From positions 1 through 64,000 of the forward strand of contig JBIIJE010000001.1 in NCBI GenBank assembly GCA_044234005.1: DNA of 64,000 nucleotides. The letters are read 5' to 3'. The DNA comes from OLB11 sp044234005. Its GTDB lineage: Bacteria; Bacteroidota; Bacteroidia; Chitinophagales; Chitinophagaceae. Made by a program: the position numbers and the translations under genes. Below are positions 26,891-36,469 of the stretch, piece after piece. Every line of letters begins with the position of its first letter. Within the stretch, counting starts at the first letter, position 1. A model generated the notes under the pieces. The model had not been told where the DNA came from and did no database searches. It worked only from the letters and a program-made list of their open reading frames with translations.

Positions 26891-27937
26891 TTATTTAATA
26901 AAGCGAACGTAATCGTTAACAAGAACAGATAATGCATGTTCATGTAGTATTTTTTCCCTAGCTTGTTTACCTAGTTTTTCGATCAAACTTCTATCATTGA
27001 TACATTTCTCTATATAAATAATCCAATCATTTTCATTAGCACAATGATACCCGTGCACGCCATGCTCAACAATAGACGAGTTAATACCAATAGGCGAAAC
27101 CAAGGCCGGTATGCCTACTGCCATATACTGCAACGCCTTCAATGCACTTTTATAACGCTGAAATTCATCTTCAATGAGAGGCATTAATCCTATATCCATT
27201 TTCTTCACCGATTCTACTTCTGTTTCTTTACTCCAAGCTATAAACTCAACTTCTACATTGGGGATATTTAAATTAGGGTTGGTATTTTTAATAATAAGCA
27301 CTTTTACTTTTTGTCGCTGTCCTAGTTTTTCCAAAGCTGGTATTATGGAAGGAAATGTCGTTTCGTAAGACCTATCAGAACCCGACCAGCCAATTATCAT
27401 TTCTTTTCTAGTAGGGTCAAATACTTTCTCGGTATAAATATCCATATCTATACCCATGGGAATAACCACAGTATTCGGATTGTATTGCGCTGCATATTCT
27501 TTTAAATACTTGTTACTTACAATGATCCCTTTGAGTAAAGGAAATATAACTTTAAACTTTTTGTCTCGCTGACCTTTATTGGCGAAGAAAATAGCGTCAT
27601 CTAAATCGAAATAAATATTTTTATTAAAAAAAAGAAAATACTTTTCGTACCAATGAATACGAGATGAGCCCGAGATATCTTTATTTAAAAAAACAGCATC
27701 GTAAAACGGTAATCGGAATCCACTTAACAGAATATGTAACATCCGCAAAGGCTCAATACAACGGGCAATAATTTTGTTGAGAATACGAACAGAAAACTTA
27801 GGCGAATAATGTCGCATCGGATAAATAGCGGCATACTTCATATTGTATCCTTTTTTTGCAAATTCCTTTTCATATTGTAAGAAACGAAATCTCCCAGAAG
27901 GCCCATACCAAGTACTTAAAAAGCAAATTACCTTCAT
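26891..27937 (-). CDS. Glycosyltransferase family 4-like protein
   Basis: This 348-residue GT-B protein begins KVICFLSTWYGPSGRFRFLQ and carries a donor-binding half with IGWSGSDRSYETTF, GLMPLIEDEFQRYKSALKAL and the QYMAVGIPALVSPIG segment typical of GT4/GT1 enzymes. It starts one base after the FAD oxidoreductase stop. Specificity is unknown. Confidence 0.82.
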   Translation of the reverse strand: MKVICFLSTWYGPSGRFRFLQYEKEFAKKGYNMKYAAIYPMRHYSPKFSVRILNKIIARCIEPLRMLHILLSGFRLPFYDAVFLNKDISGSSRIHWYEKYFLFFNKNIYFDLDDAIFFANKGQRDKKFKVIFPLLKGIIVSNKYLKEYAAQYNPNTVVIPMGIDMDIYTEKVFDPTRKEMIIGWSGSDRSYETTFPSIIPALEKLGQRQKVKVLIIKNTNPNLNIPNVEVEFIAWSKETEVESVKKMDIGLMPLIEDEFQRYKSALKALQYMAVGIPALVSPIGINSSIVEHGVHGYHCANENDWIIYIEKCINDRSLIEKLGKQAREKILHEHALSVLVNDYVRFIK

Positions 27938-29014
27938 CTATAGAATAATTTTTGTTAATAATTCTTGTGCTGCACTAACACAGGTAGTAACCTTACCACT
28001 AAAAACTGAGTGAATATTTTTTTGATGTGTAATCACCAAGGTGGGTCGTGCATCATCTATTTCTTGATTCGGCAAAATCATTTTGGTTGTTATCCATGAG
28101 TCAACCCATTTCATTTCATTAATAATAGGAAAATATTGTGCGCATGCTTCCATGATATTATTTTCTACATCTCCGTCAAATGTATTCCATGTCGGTTTCT
28201 CTAGTCCTTTGTCTGATTCCAGCACCGATTGTTTTACATGTGATAAAATGTATTCACCTTCAACAAAGCCGCGAGGTAAAATTGAACAAAAAGGTCCGTC
28301 CATAATCGTAACGCCGTATGCAGGCATTTTTCTTTCAAGTTTTAATATAGGCAATACCAATAATTGAAATTTCGCTTGTAAATCTTGTTTAAATGCTAGC
28401 TTCAATACATCTCCTAATCCCGCGTATGCTGCATTTACCAAATTCTTTGTTGTGAGTTGATAGTTATTATGTAAAGTTACTTGTATTAAATCGTCATGGA
28501 TATTTTCTATCCGTGAAATTTGTGCATTGCGCAAAATACGAATATTACGAAGTTGATGAATGCGTGTCATAATATTAACCCGCAATGTTTGATAATCAAA
28601 TGCAGGTTCATACACTTTCCAACATTGCTCAATTTGCGAACGACTTAATAAATTTTCATCGGGCCATTCTTCTTCCAGCAAAATATTCAATTCTTTGCAA
28701 AAATTACTAAACTCAAGTGCATTAATATGCGAATTGTATTTTGATATCGCATAATATTTCGGGAAGGTATCAAATATACAATCGCCATAATAAGCCTTAA
28801 ATGCTTCCATACCCTCGATTGACTCTCTTCCCGTTTCTATACTACGTGGATAATGATAACCATAATGAATACGATTTTGATTAACTAAAGAAGCCTCTTT
28901 AAGTACATCCAGATTTTTTTCGAGCACCGTTACAGTCAAACCATGCTCAGCTAAAATGATGGCTGTTGTTAATCCAAACAAACCACCTCCTACAATTATT
29001 GTATTATTAACCAT
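27938..29014 (-). CDS. FAD-dependent oxidoreductase (DAO family)
   Basis: This 358-residue protein has an N-terminal FAD-binding motif GGGLFGLTTAIILAEHGLTV and the RIHYGYHYPRS segment close to the predicted flavin site, as in D-amino-acid-oxidase-like enzymes. It probably oxidises an amine or alcohol, perhaps on a sugar precursor. Its start overlaps the SDR gene's stop by eight bases, so the two oxidoreductases are likely made together. The substrate cannot be named. Confidence 0.78.
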   Translation of the reverse strand: MVNNTIIVGGGLFGLTTAIILAEHGLTVTVLEKNLDVLKEASLVNQNRIHYGYHYPRSIETGRESIEGMEAFKAYYGDCIFDTFPKYYAISKYNSHINALEFSNFCKELNILLEEEWPDENLLSRSQIEQCWKVYEPAFDYQTLRVNIMTRIHQLRNIRILRNAQISRIENIHDDLIQVTLHNNYQLTTKNLVNAAYAGLGDVLKLAFKQDLQAKFQLLVLPILKLERKMPAYGVTIMDGPFCSILPRGFVEGEYILSHVKQSVLESDKGLEKPTWNTFDGDVENNIMEACAQYFPIINEMKWVDSWITTKMILPNQEIDDARPTLVITHQKNIHSVFSGKVTTCVSAAQELLTKIIL

Positions 29015-29669
29015 AAATCATACCGCCATTTAAATGAAGAATCTGCCCTGTATAATGCGGGCTTGCTATAATAAATTTAATGCCTTGCAGGCATTCATCA
29101 AGGCTTAACAATCGTTTATTCAAAGTTCTATCAATGTGTCGCTGTTTGAAATCATCCGTCATCCCATTAAACACAGTTGAGTTCTCAATAAGACTTGGCG
29201 ACAAAGCATTCACACGCGTGTGAGGCGCCATATCCTTTGCCAAAGTCCGAACTAATGCATTCACAGCACCCTTAACTGCGGCATAGCTTGGGTCGTAACT
29301 TCCTTGCCATGCAGCTGGGGAGGAGATAAAGGTTATACTTGAATTATTGCTAAGCTGTGACTGAATTTTCTTTAAAAATAAGATGGGACCTGTCACATGA
29401 ATCCGAAACATCTTTTCTATGTGAGCTTCAGTACTTTCACTTAAACTTGCTGATGGCTCATAACCTGCCGATATGATGACATGATCTAATTCGATGTTGG
29501 GAAATGATTGTATTGAGTTAGTATTTGTCAAATCAAGATAAAACACATTATTGGCAATAGATTCTCTTTTTGTGCTAGTTCCATATAAAACATTGCCTTC
29601 TTCTACCAGACCTTTGAAAAATACTTCTCCCAGTGAACCTCCAATTCCAATTATAAGAATATTAGCCAT
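29007..29669 (-). CDS. Short-chain dehydrogenase/reductase
   Basis: This 220-residue SDR protein has the Rossmann start ILIIGIGGSLGE, the ISAGYEPS segment in place of NAG, and the catalytic region SPAAWQGSYDPSYAAVKGA, giving Tyr and Lys in YAAVK. It is shorter than most SDRs (about 250), with a compact C-terminus. It lies between a GT-B-like gene and the FAD oxidoreductase and probably acts with the latter. Confidence 0.8.
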   Translation of the reverse strand: MANILIIGIGGSLGEVFFKGLVEEGNVLYGTSTKRESIANNVFYLDLTNTNSIQSFPNIELDHVIISAGYEPSASLSESTEAHIEKMFRIHVTGPILFLKKIQSQLSNNSSITFISSPAAWQGSYDPSYAAVKGAVNALVRTLAKDMAPHTRVNALSPSLIENSTVFNGMTDDFKQRHIDRTLNKRLLSLDECLQGIKFIIASPHYTGQILHLNGGMIYG

Positions 29670-29672
29670 TAT

Positions 29673-30872
29673 TTATTTGCGTATTTTTTTTAAAATTTTC
29701 GAATAGCCACTTAGTAGCATATTTCTTAACCCACGTCTTTCTAATTGCTTTTGCAAAAAACTACTTCGCAATTCAAGTCTTACATTCTCGGCTTGTAACC
29801 ATTCTATATCAGTTCTATTATAGTTCTTTCGTTGAGGATAAAAATTACTTGGGAATTCAAATACTAAATTCTCCCGGCCGATATTTACCATCTTGGTTGG
29901 CAGCTCTTCGATTGGATTATTTTTGGAAAAGACAATCATCGCTTTTACCAAATCCGCAACTCTTCGTGAAGCCAAGCTATCATTTACACATTGGGCATTC
30001 AACAAAAAGTTCTGATACCAAGCCTGTTGTGAAGTTATACTCATCATTTGCTGCAAGACAGCATCGAAATCCTCTTTATGTCGAATATTCCAAACCGTTT
30101 GTAACATATCAGGCAAATTGAAGTAATCAATTTTAGCGACGGGTTTGCCCAATCTCATGGCTTCTAGCATGGCCGTACTAGTTGTTGAAATTACAATATC
30201 ATGGGCACGAATTTGTTCTGCAATTTCCAACGAATCCTTTTTACTAAAAGTTGTATTTACATTCAACTCTTTATCTAACAGTTTGGTGATACGCCAAGTA
30301 ATTTGAAATGCTGTTTTATTCTCAAAGTAAGACTTTATATCTTGAAGCATTTGCAGAACCACTTTCTTTTGTGAATCATCAAACCAAGGCTTAGCAGCCG
30401 TAATGACAAGCACCTTGGCTGTATTTATTTGGTTGGGTTGCAATGGAACAATTCCGATACTATCCAACTTAGGCATGCCTGTTACTTCTATTCGATTCGT
30501 ATTACCAAGCCCCGCGATAATATTAGCTAAATTCAATCCAAGACAAGCATATTTATTTGCTAAAACTGGTTGATGCATAGGCACACCATTTACATTACCA
30601 TCATACATTTCATTCTGAAACATAAACCGCCATTCCAAAATCCCATCTTGTAATGTTAGTGTTGGAATATTTAAGCGCTGTGCTTTTTTGTAACACTTTG
30701 CCACTTCCCAATGAAACTCATTAATGCCAATCACAATATCTGGCTTGACCTCATCGATTATAGATTCATTCCAAATTGCTTCGTAAACAAATTCAACATC
30801 CTGCTTCAAAATAGCTTCCACAGGTTTAATGTGAGCCCATTGATCGCGAAATAAACAAAGTGCTTTGTACAA
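29673..30872 (-). CDS. GT-B-like polysaccharide transferase of uncertain family
   Basis: This 399-residue soluble protein looks like a two-domain GT-B enzyme. The first half has VKPDIVIGINEFHWEVAKCY and TLTLQDGILEWRF; the second has HDIVISTTSTAMLEAMRLGK followed by PVAKIDYFNLPDM, a layout seen in capsule transferases and CDP-glycerol glycerophosphotransferase-like proteins. The basic C-terminal tail (GYSKILKKIRK) may contact the membrane. Exact family and donor are unresolved. Confidence 0.6.
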   Translation of the reverse strand: MYKALCLFRDQWAHIKPVEAILKQDVEFVYEAIWNESIIDEVKPDIVIGINEFHWEVAKCYKKAQRLNIPTLTLQDGILEWRFMFQNEMYDGNVNGVPMHQPVLANKYACLGLNLANIIAGLGNTNRIEVTGMPKLDSIGIVPLQPNQINTAKVLVITAAKPWFDDSQKKVVLQMLQDIKSYFENKTAFQITWRITKLLDKELNVNTTFSKKDSLEIAEQIRAHDIVISTTSTAMLEAMRLGKPVAKIDYFNLPDMLQTVWNIRHKEDFDAVLQQMMSITSQQAWYQNFLLNAQCVNDSLASRRVADLVKAMIVFSKNNPIEELPTKMVNIGRENLVFEFPSNFYPQRKNYNRTDIEWLQAENVRLELRSSFLQKQLERRGLRNMLLSGYSKILKKIRK

Positions 30873-30874
30873 GA

Positions 30875-31483
30875 TTATAAGTTAATATTTTTAATAATCT
30901 TCGCAGGAATACCCCCTGCTAATACATTCGACGGAATCGACTTAGTAACAATACTCCCTGCTGCGATTACAGAACCATCGCCAATTTCAACACCTCCTAA
31001 AATTGTCACATCCATGCCTATCCAAACATCGTTTCCTATTTTTATATCGCCACCACCTGCTTCATAACTATCTATCATACCTTGGTATGCTATATACTCG
31101 CATTGCGCGTGTCGCAAATTTTTATCTAAAGGATGATTTTTAGTATCCCACAATTTTACATTAGGGCCGAACATCACATGCGACCCTATGCGCAAATTAT
31201 AATCAATTCGCATACTCACAGAGGAAGCATATACATAGTTTCCAATTTCAATACTTCCTTTCTTATTTAAAAAAATAGAAAGTGCCATATTACAATGCGC
31301 ACCGATTCGAATTTTATTTTTATCACCTGTTTTATTCTGAATTTTTATTTGCAGCCATGGTGCTTTGCCTTTATACATAGGCGACTCAAGAAAACTTTCG
31401 CCAACGATACACTGCGATAATACTTGCTGCTTGCGAGTACTAACCTTTTGCTGTTGCCAGTTTCTTTTTAAAAAGTTTAGCAT
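30875..31483 (-). CDS. Hexapeptide-repeat acyltransferase (LbH family)
   Basis: This 202-residue protein ends in a left-handed beta-helix acyltransferase domain (IKIGNDVWIGMDVTILGG, GDGSVIAAGSIVTKSIP, AGGIPAKIIKNI), typical of CatB/WbbJ-type O-acetyltransferases. It probably acetylates a sugar in the repeat unit. Its first 15 codons overlap the 3' end of the flippase gene by 44 bases. No other acetyltransferase is present in the locus. Confidence 0.82.
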   Translation of the reverse strand: MLNFLKRNWQQQKVSTRKQQVLSQCIVGESFLESPMYKGKAPWLQIKIQNKTGDKNKIRIGAHCNMALSIFLNKKGSIEIGNYVYASSVSMRIDYNLRIGSHVMFGPNVKLWDTKNHPLDKNLRHAQCEYIAYQGMIDSYEAGGGDIKIGNDVWIGMDVTILGGVEIGDGSVIAAGSIVTKSIPSNVLAGGIPAKIIKNINL

Positions 31484-32945
31484 AAATGGGTGTCAAAAAT
31501 GGATTTAAAAATTCCTTTTCTTTCTTAATTCGACTGAAAGTAAAATACGAAAGTCCTAAAACTGTTACAGTAATTAAAATAAAAGATATCATCTGTGTAT
31601 TAAAGTGAATACAAAGTGGCAATGGGAGTAGAAAGAGAAATGGGAGCATTTTTTCCCAAAGTTTATCATGCACAACTTCGCCAGCTAATACATTTAAATA
31701 AGTGTTTGAAAAAATAAGTGAGCCTGCGATGCCAATTGCCACTATGCTTGCCATACCAAATTGAGGCACAAGCAAAAGGCATAATCCAAATTTAAAGACG
31801 CCTTCGAATAAGCGAGAGATTGCATGTTGTCTATTTTTATAGAAAGTAGTTGCCAACAGAATGCGATTAGGCAATACGGAAGCTTGTAATATAAAATTAA
31901 TGCATAATAGTAGATTCAAGGTTTGACCTAAAAAGAATCCTTCACCTACCCATAGTCGAATAAACCATTCATTGATTAAATAAATTGTAACAGACATTAT
32001 GAATGCACTTGTGAAGGAAAGTTGAAATGCCAAATCATACAATTTGCCCAATATGTTCATTTCCTTTTTTCCATAAAGCTGAGAAAAATAAGGACGAGAT
32101 GTATTAAAAAATTGTTGATGCACCATATCAGCAATGGAATACAATTTAGCCGTTATCACAAAACTAGCTACCGTTGATAGGGATATAAACTTACCTATCA
32201 TGAACGAATCCATGCGAAAAATAAAAAGGCCCGCTAATCCACCAAGAGTAAACCAAATACCATTACTGATTAAAAACCTTAGTTTATTGCTTCGAAAATT
32301 ATTCCATGAAATTTGAATATATGGCAGCGTGCGCTTCACGCGTATCCAAGTAATAACCGAAATAATAATTGTGGCTACCAAACTACTAATCGCTAATGAA
32401 AAAAGCTTGAAGCCACTTGATAGGAGTGCTACTGTCAACAAGGTTCTAATAAGAAGTAATCCAAACTTTAAATAATTATCAACATGAATTTGCTTACTTG
32501 CGATGAGCAATGAATTCATAGGCTGTAAAATAAAACTAATAATATAGCCTCCAATCAGAATGGCAAAAATCCATTCAATATGCTCTGTTGAAAGCTCATC
32601 CCCAAAAAGTAAATTAGGATTGAAATATAAAATACATCCGACGATAACAAGCAACACCGAACTCATTAATTGCGAAAAAAATGCCGTGCTCGCTACTAGA
32701 TTTAATTCCTCTTTTTCGCCACTTCCCATAAGCTGACCACTTCTTACACCAAAGGCTGCACCTACACCTAGACTTGTAAGCCCTAACCATCCGAGCAAAT
32801 CAGAACAAATCGCAAAAATACCATATTCAGGTCTAGATAAATGCTGCAATGAAAAAGGAACAAGCCATAAACTTACGAGCAAATTGAAAGCCATGAAGGC
32901 GTAACCAGAAGTAATTGCTTTCAGGAATTTTTTCGAATCGCTCAT
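31440..32945 (-). CDS. Oligosaccharide flippase (Wzx-like, MATE/MOP superfamily)
   Basis: This 501-residue protein has about 14 hydrophobic segments with the start expected of the polysaccharide-transport family (ITSGYAFMAFNLLVSLWLVP) and conserved FRMDSFMIGKFISLSTVASF. It should flip undecaprenyl-linked repeat units to the periplasmic side. It is the only flippase in the locus and therefore pairs with the Wzy-like protein at 23339-24670. Confidence 0.85.
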   Translation of the reverse strand: MSDSKKFLKAITSGYAFMAFNLLVSLWLVPFSLQHLSRPEYGIFAICSDLLGWLGLTSLGVGAAFGVRSGQLMGSGEKEELNLVASTAFFSQLMSSVLLVIVGCILYFNPNLLFGDELSTEHIEWIFAILIGGYIISFILQPMNSLLIASKQIHVDNYLKFGLLLIRTLLTVALLSSGFKLFSLAISSLVATIIISVITWIRVKRTLPYIQISWNNFRSNKLRFLISNGIWFTLGGLAGLFIFRMDSFMIGKFISLSTVASFVITAKLYSIADMVHQQFFNTSRPYFSQLYGKKEMNILGKLYDLAFQLSFTSAFIMSVTIYLINEWFIRLWVGEGFFLGQTLNLLLCINFILQASVLPNRILLATTFYKNRQHAISRLFEGVFKFGLCLLLVPQFGMASIVAIGIAGSLIFSNTYLNVLAGEVVHDKLWEKMLPFLFLLPLPLCIHFNTQMISFILITVTVLGLSYFTFSRIKKEKEFLNPFLTPIYAKLFKKKLATAKG

Positions 32946-32978
32946 GCTTAAAGTTGAAAAATATTCAAATTAGACATT

Positions 32979-33923
32979 TTACAAATCATAAATTTGGATA
33001 ACACCCTGTAGTTCGTTGCTTTCATTCATCACCAACAATGAGTTTATTTTTAGCTGGTTAAATAATTGTTCAGCTTCTGTAAGGCTCGCCATGCTTGAAA
33101 TTGTTTTGGGTTGTTTCGACATTATATTTTCTGCTTCTAAATCAAAGCTTGCTTTTTCGTGATGCTCCATCACTCGACGCAAATCACCATCCGTAATAAT
33201 GCCCATTACCCTTTCATTTTCCATGACCAAGGTCATTCCCAATCTGCCTCTACTCATGCTATGCATAATTTCGCTCAATTTACTGTCTCGATTTACTTGC
33301 GGTAAATCTTTGCTTCTCATTACATCTTTTACTTTCACTAAAAGCTGTCTGCCTAACGCACCACCAGGATGAAAACGAGCAAAATTCTCTGATTTAAAGT
33401 CACGCACCTTCATTAATGCTACCGCTAAGGCGTCGCCCATAGCTAAAGTAACTGTGGTTGATGATGTTGGAGCCAACTCCAATGGGCAAGCTTCCCTATC
33501 AATTTTTATATACAAATGATAATCTGCATGATTTGCTAATGTTGATGTAAGCTTAGATGTGATGGCAATTATTTTATTCTGATTGTCTTTAAAAAATGGA
33601 ATAATTTTCAACACCTCGTCGGTCTCACCAGAATTAGATAGTGCAAGAATAGTATCATCAGGTGTAACCATGCCTAAATCGCCATGATAGGCTTCGCCGG
33701 GATGCATAAAAAAACTAGGTGTACCAGTACTGGCCAAGGTGGCTGCAATTTTTTTACCAATAATGCCCGATTTGCCCATACCTGTAACCACCAATTTACC
33801 TTTTGAGTTAGCAATTAATTTTACTGCAGCCTCAAAGGTTGCACCCAACAAATCAATTTGTGATAAAATCGATTCTGCTTCAAGCTGCAAGGTGTTTTTG
33901 GCACTCTGTATTATTTCACTCAT
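32979..33923 (-). CDS. kdsD: Arabinose-5-phosphate isomerase (KdsD/KpsF)
   Basis: This 314-residue enzyme converts ribulose 5-phosphate to arabinose 5-phosphate, the first step to Kdo. It has an N-terminal SIS domain (VTGMGKSGIIGKKIAATLAS, ALSNSGETDEVL) and two C-terminal CBS domains (residues about 200-314, DVMRSKDLPQV and ENIMSKQPKTI). It follows kdsA by two bases. Its presence inside an antiterminator-controlled locus fits KpsF-type capsule paralogues as well as a housekeeping KdsD. Confidence 0.92.
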   Translation of the reverse strand: MSEIIQSAKNTLQLEAESILSQIDLLGATFEAAVKLIANSKGKLVVTGMGKSGIIGKKIAATLASTGTPSFFMHPGEAYHGDLGMVTPDDTILALSNSGETDEVLKIIPFFKDNQNKIIAITSKLTSTLANHADYHLYIKIDREACPLELAPTSSTTVTLAMGDALAVALMKVRDFKSENFARFHPGGALGRQLLVKVKDVMRSKDLPQVNRDSKLSEIMHSMSRGRLGMTLVMENERVMGIITDGDLRRVMEHHEKASFDLEAENIMSKQPKTISSMASLTEAEQLFNQLKINSLLVMNESNELQGVIQIYDL

Positions 33924-33925
33924 GT

Positions 33926-34708
33926 TTAGGTTAATATTTTTTCAATTAAGGCTGGTAATTTATCTAAATAATACATGTTAGCTGCATCACTCATTCCTTC
34001 ATCAGGATTAGGATGCGCTTCTAAAAAATAACCATTGGCACCGAATGCTTTCGCCGCCATGGCCATCATAGGTACAAAACGTCTATCGCCACCTGTCTTT
34101 CCATCTAATGCACTTGGCCGTTGGACACTATGAGTGCAATCCATGCAAACAGGATATCCAAGTTCACTCATATCAATTAAGTTTCGAAAATCCACTGCTA
34201 AATTATTATAGCCAAACATATTGCCTCTTTCTGTGAGGATAATTTTTTCGTTACCGCTTTCACTCACTTTTTGTGCTGGATAAAACATGTCCTTTCCAGA
34301 AAGAAACTGCGCTTTTTTAATATTTACAATTTTTCCGGATTCAGCTGCGGCTACCAACAAATCGGTTTGCCTGCATAAAAAAGCGGGTATCTGCAAAATG
34401 TCAACCACTTCACCTGCAGGCTTTGCTTGATAACTTTCATGTATATCTGTTACCAAAGGCAAATTGTATTTCGACTTAATGTCACTCAACATTTGTAGAC
34501 CTTTATCAAGGCCTGGACCTCGAAATCCCTTTATGGAAGTTCGATTGGCCTTATCGAATGATGCTTTGAAAACAATAGGTACTTGGTGTTTATTATGAAT
34601 TGATACCAGCACTTTGGCAATTTCATCTAGCAAATCAGCATTTTCAATTACACATGGGCCAATCAAGAAAAATGGCTTTGTTTTTATCTCAAGAAATAAA
34701 TCTTTCAT
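33926..34708 (-). CDS. kdsA: 3-deoxy-8-phosphooctulonate synthase
   Basis: KdsA condenses arabinose 5-phosphate with PEP to give Kdo 8-phosphate. The 260-residue TIM-barrel protein has FFLIGPCVIENADL, VFKASFDKANRTS, GPGLDKGL, DIHESYQA and DCTHSVQRPSALDGKTGGDR, all family signatures. The phosphatase and CMP-transferase steps (KdsC, KdsB) are not recognisable in the window. The gene is 94 bases downstream of the UpxY-like gene and two bases before kdsD. Confidence 0.94.
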   Translation of the reverse strand: MKDLFLEIKTKPFFLIGPCVIENADLLDEIAKVLVSIHNKHQVPIVFKASFDKANRTSIKGFRGPGLDKGLQMLSDIKSKYNLPLVTDIHESYQAKPAGEVVDILQIPAFLCRQTDLLVAAAESGKIVNIKKAQFLSGKDMFYPAQKVSESGNEKIILTERGNMFGYNNLAVDFRNLIDMSELGYPVCMDCTHSVQRPSALDGKTGGDRRFVPMMAMAAKAFGANGYFLEAHPNPDEGMSDAANMYYLDKLPALIEKILT

Positions 34709-34802
34709 AATTATTTATATTTTTTTACACGGCTTCGCCTAAGTCAGTCACATTTTGTGCTGAAAAGGTTTTTGTTAAAAGTCCTATTTAGGCAAATTAA
34801 GT

Positions 34803-35336
34803 TTATGAAACTGCTTTTACCTGTTGTTTTTGAAGAAATGAAATAGGAACATTTACTTCAAACATTTTACTTATCGAATCAATCGAAATAATGGCACGAA
34901 ATCTTCCCGCTTGCCGAACCAATGTACCTGATAAACCAGCAAACAAACCAAAATTTATTTCAAAATGCTCCCCAGCTTGTAAGCAAGTAATATCGATGGC
35001 TTCAAAAGATTCTGGCTGAGTGCACAGTATCCGCAAATTATCGAGTTCAACTTGCTTTATAGCAGCTGGTTTGCCAAGATGTTTTACAACACCTAAAGCA
35101 CCTTGAATTTGAAAAACATCATTCAGTTGGCTGGGGGTGACGTATATAAAAACATACCCCTTTATCAGTGGAATCCAAATCCTCTTCTTCCGATCGCTCC
35201 ATACTCTTACTGTTTTTACGAGAGGCAAAAAAGTTTCTGTGCCACGTTGCGTGAACCTTTCCTCAACTTTTTTTTCAGCCTGAGGCATCGTATAAACAGC
35301 ATACCAATAGTATTGATTCGTCTTTTGGTTTTGCAT
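34803..35336 (-). CDS. UpxY/NusG-like transcription antiterminator
   Basis: This 177-residue protein is a NusG paralogue of the type that heads capsule and exopolysaccharide operons in Bacteroidota. The N-terminal NGN domain (YWYAVYTMPQAEKKVEERFT) would bind RNA polymerase, and the C-terminal KOW-like part (NFGLFAGLSGTLVRQAGRFR) would contact RNA or ribosome. In Bacteroides, UpxY proteins prevent early termination in their own operon. As the first gene of a 20-gene, 20-kb run it likely does so here. Confidence 0.85.
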   Translation of the reverse strand: MQNQKTNQYYWYAVYTMPQAEKKVEERFTQRGTETFLPLVKTVRVWSDRKKRIWIPLIKGYVFIYVTPSQLNDVFQIQGALGVVKHLGKPAAIKQVELDNLRILCTQPESFEAIDITCLQAGEHFEINFGLFAGLSGTLVRQAGRFRAIISIDSISKMFEVNVPISFLQKQQVKAVS

Positions 35337-35397
35337 AGTTTTAATTCGCCGTGGTTTTTGTGTTTAAAGGTTTAACTAGTGCCATAGAATATCAAAG

Positions 35398-35405
35398 CAA
35401 ATATA
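35398..35405 (-). promoter_or_regulatory. TATATTTG promoter box of the polysaccharide operon
   Basis: An exact TAnnTTTG match on the minus strand is preceded, with 19 bases between, by TTG (35425-35427), the usual -33 spacing in Bacteroidota. It would give a leader of about 55 bases before the UpxY-like gene. No phase-variable inverted repeats were seen around it. Confidence 0.55.
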
Positions 35406-35565
35406 GTTTTAGTAAGTTCTAAAGCAATAAAAACTTGGCTTAAATTACACCCTCACAATGATAAATTTAAAACAGGGTAACTTATTCTAGACTTGATAAA
35501 AAGTAAAAAATGAATACCTATTAAATAAATTCTAATTTTACCCAATTATTTTTAAAAAAGAACCA

Positions 35566-35985
35566 ATGCAATACATGCTTAGTAATGATGCCAAAACAAT
35601 TGCAATTGATTTTGATGGAACCATAGTTGAAGATGAATACCCTAAAATTGGCCGACCAATAATTTTCGCTTTCGAGACTATGAAACAATTGCAAAAAGAA
35701 GGGAATAAGTTAATACTTTGGACTTATCGAGAAGGCAGAAGTCTTGAAGAAGCTGTTGAGTTTTGTAAAAAAAATGGTGTTGAGTTTTATGCCGTTAATA
35801 AAAATTACCCCGACGAAGAATTGAACGCGGACACTAGAAGAAAGTTAAATGCAGATATTTTTATAGATGATCGAAATGTAGGTGGATTCCCAGGTTGGAC
35901 ATCCATCTATAATTTGCTTACTAAAACCCAACAAGAATTGACTTTGCCTAAGAAAAGATCTTTCTTTGGTTTTGGCAAAAGTTAA
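35566..35985 (+). CDS. Small HAD phosphatase (BT0820-like)
   Basis: This 139-residue protein is a minimal haloacid-dehalogenase hydrolase without a large cap. It shows motif I (IAIDFDGTIVED), motif II (LILWTYREGR) and the late acidic motif (ADIFIDDRNVGG). It resembles the Bacteroides protein BT0820, whose substrate is not known to me. It is transcribed away from the polysaccharide locus. A sugar-phosphate substrate, including Kdo 8-phosphate, is conceivable only because kdsC is missing nearby. Confidence 0.8.
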   Translation: MQYMLSNDAKTIAIDFDGTIVEDEYPKIGRPIIFAFETMKQLQKEGNKLILWTYREGRSLEEAVEFCKKNGVEFYAVNKNYPDEELNADTRRKLNADIFIDDRNVGGFPGWTSIYNLLTKTQQELTLPKKRSFFGFGKS

Positions 35986-35999
35986 TTCCAGTCTGAGTC

Positions 36000-36015
36000 A
36001 TGCGTTTTGCCGCAT
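36000..36015 (+). terminator. Short hairpin after the HAD phosphatase gene
   Basis: ATGCG and CGCAT are separated by six bases and followed by TTTGA, 15 bases after the phosphatase stop codon. The stem is only five pairs, so this is a weak terminator candidate. Confidence 0.3.
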
Positions 36016-36469
36016 TTTGATAAACATATACTCTAATAGCAGTTTTTGACAACAAGGCATGCTAAAGTTGCGAATAGCTTTGGTTACTTTCAAGAGTTCG
36101 ATCAATTGTTCTTGCATAATGCTAGTCCATTGAATATTCAAAATATTACCGACAAAACATGAATATTTCACCGATTCCATTTCATGAAATTTTTTTTGTG
36201 CAAACGAGAACAATCGGTGAAAAAATATTGAGTTGGTTTGATTTATCCTAACCTTTTTATAGCTTTCATTGATAATGTATCTTAAAAAAAAGCAGGGTTT
36301 AATCTATTGTAATAATTGATACCTGAGTGTGAATATAAACTACTAAAAATGCGTGCTGAGCAACATAATATGAAGTTGCTTGTGTAAAATCGCATCCAAC
36401 AAAAATAAAAAAATATGAATCTCCGCATTTATATCTAATAAATTTTTGCCATTGCTAAAGTTAACCTAT

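Noticed and set aside
35998..36213. 71-codon - strand frame beside the HAD phosphatase gene
   Set aside because: No recognisable motif and no promoter. It may be a small unknown gene or a fragment, but I cannot support it.
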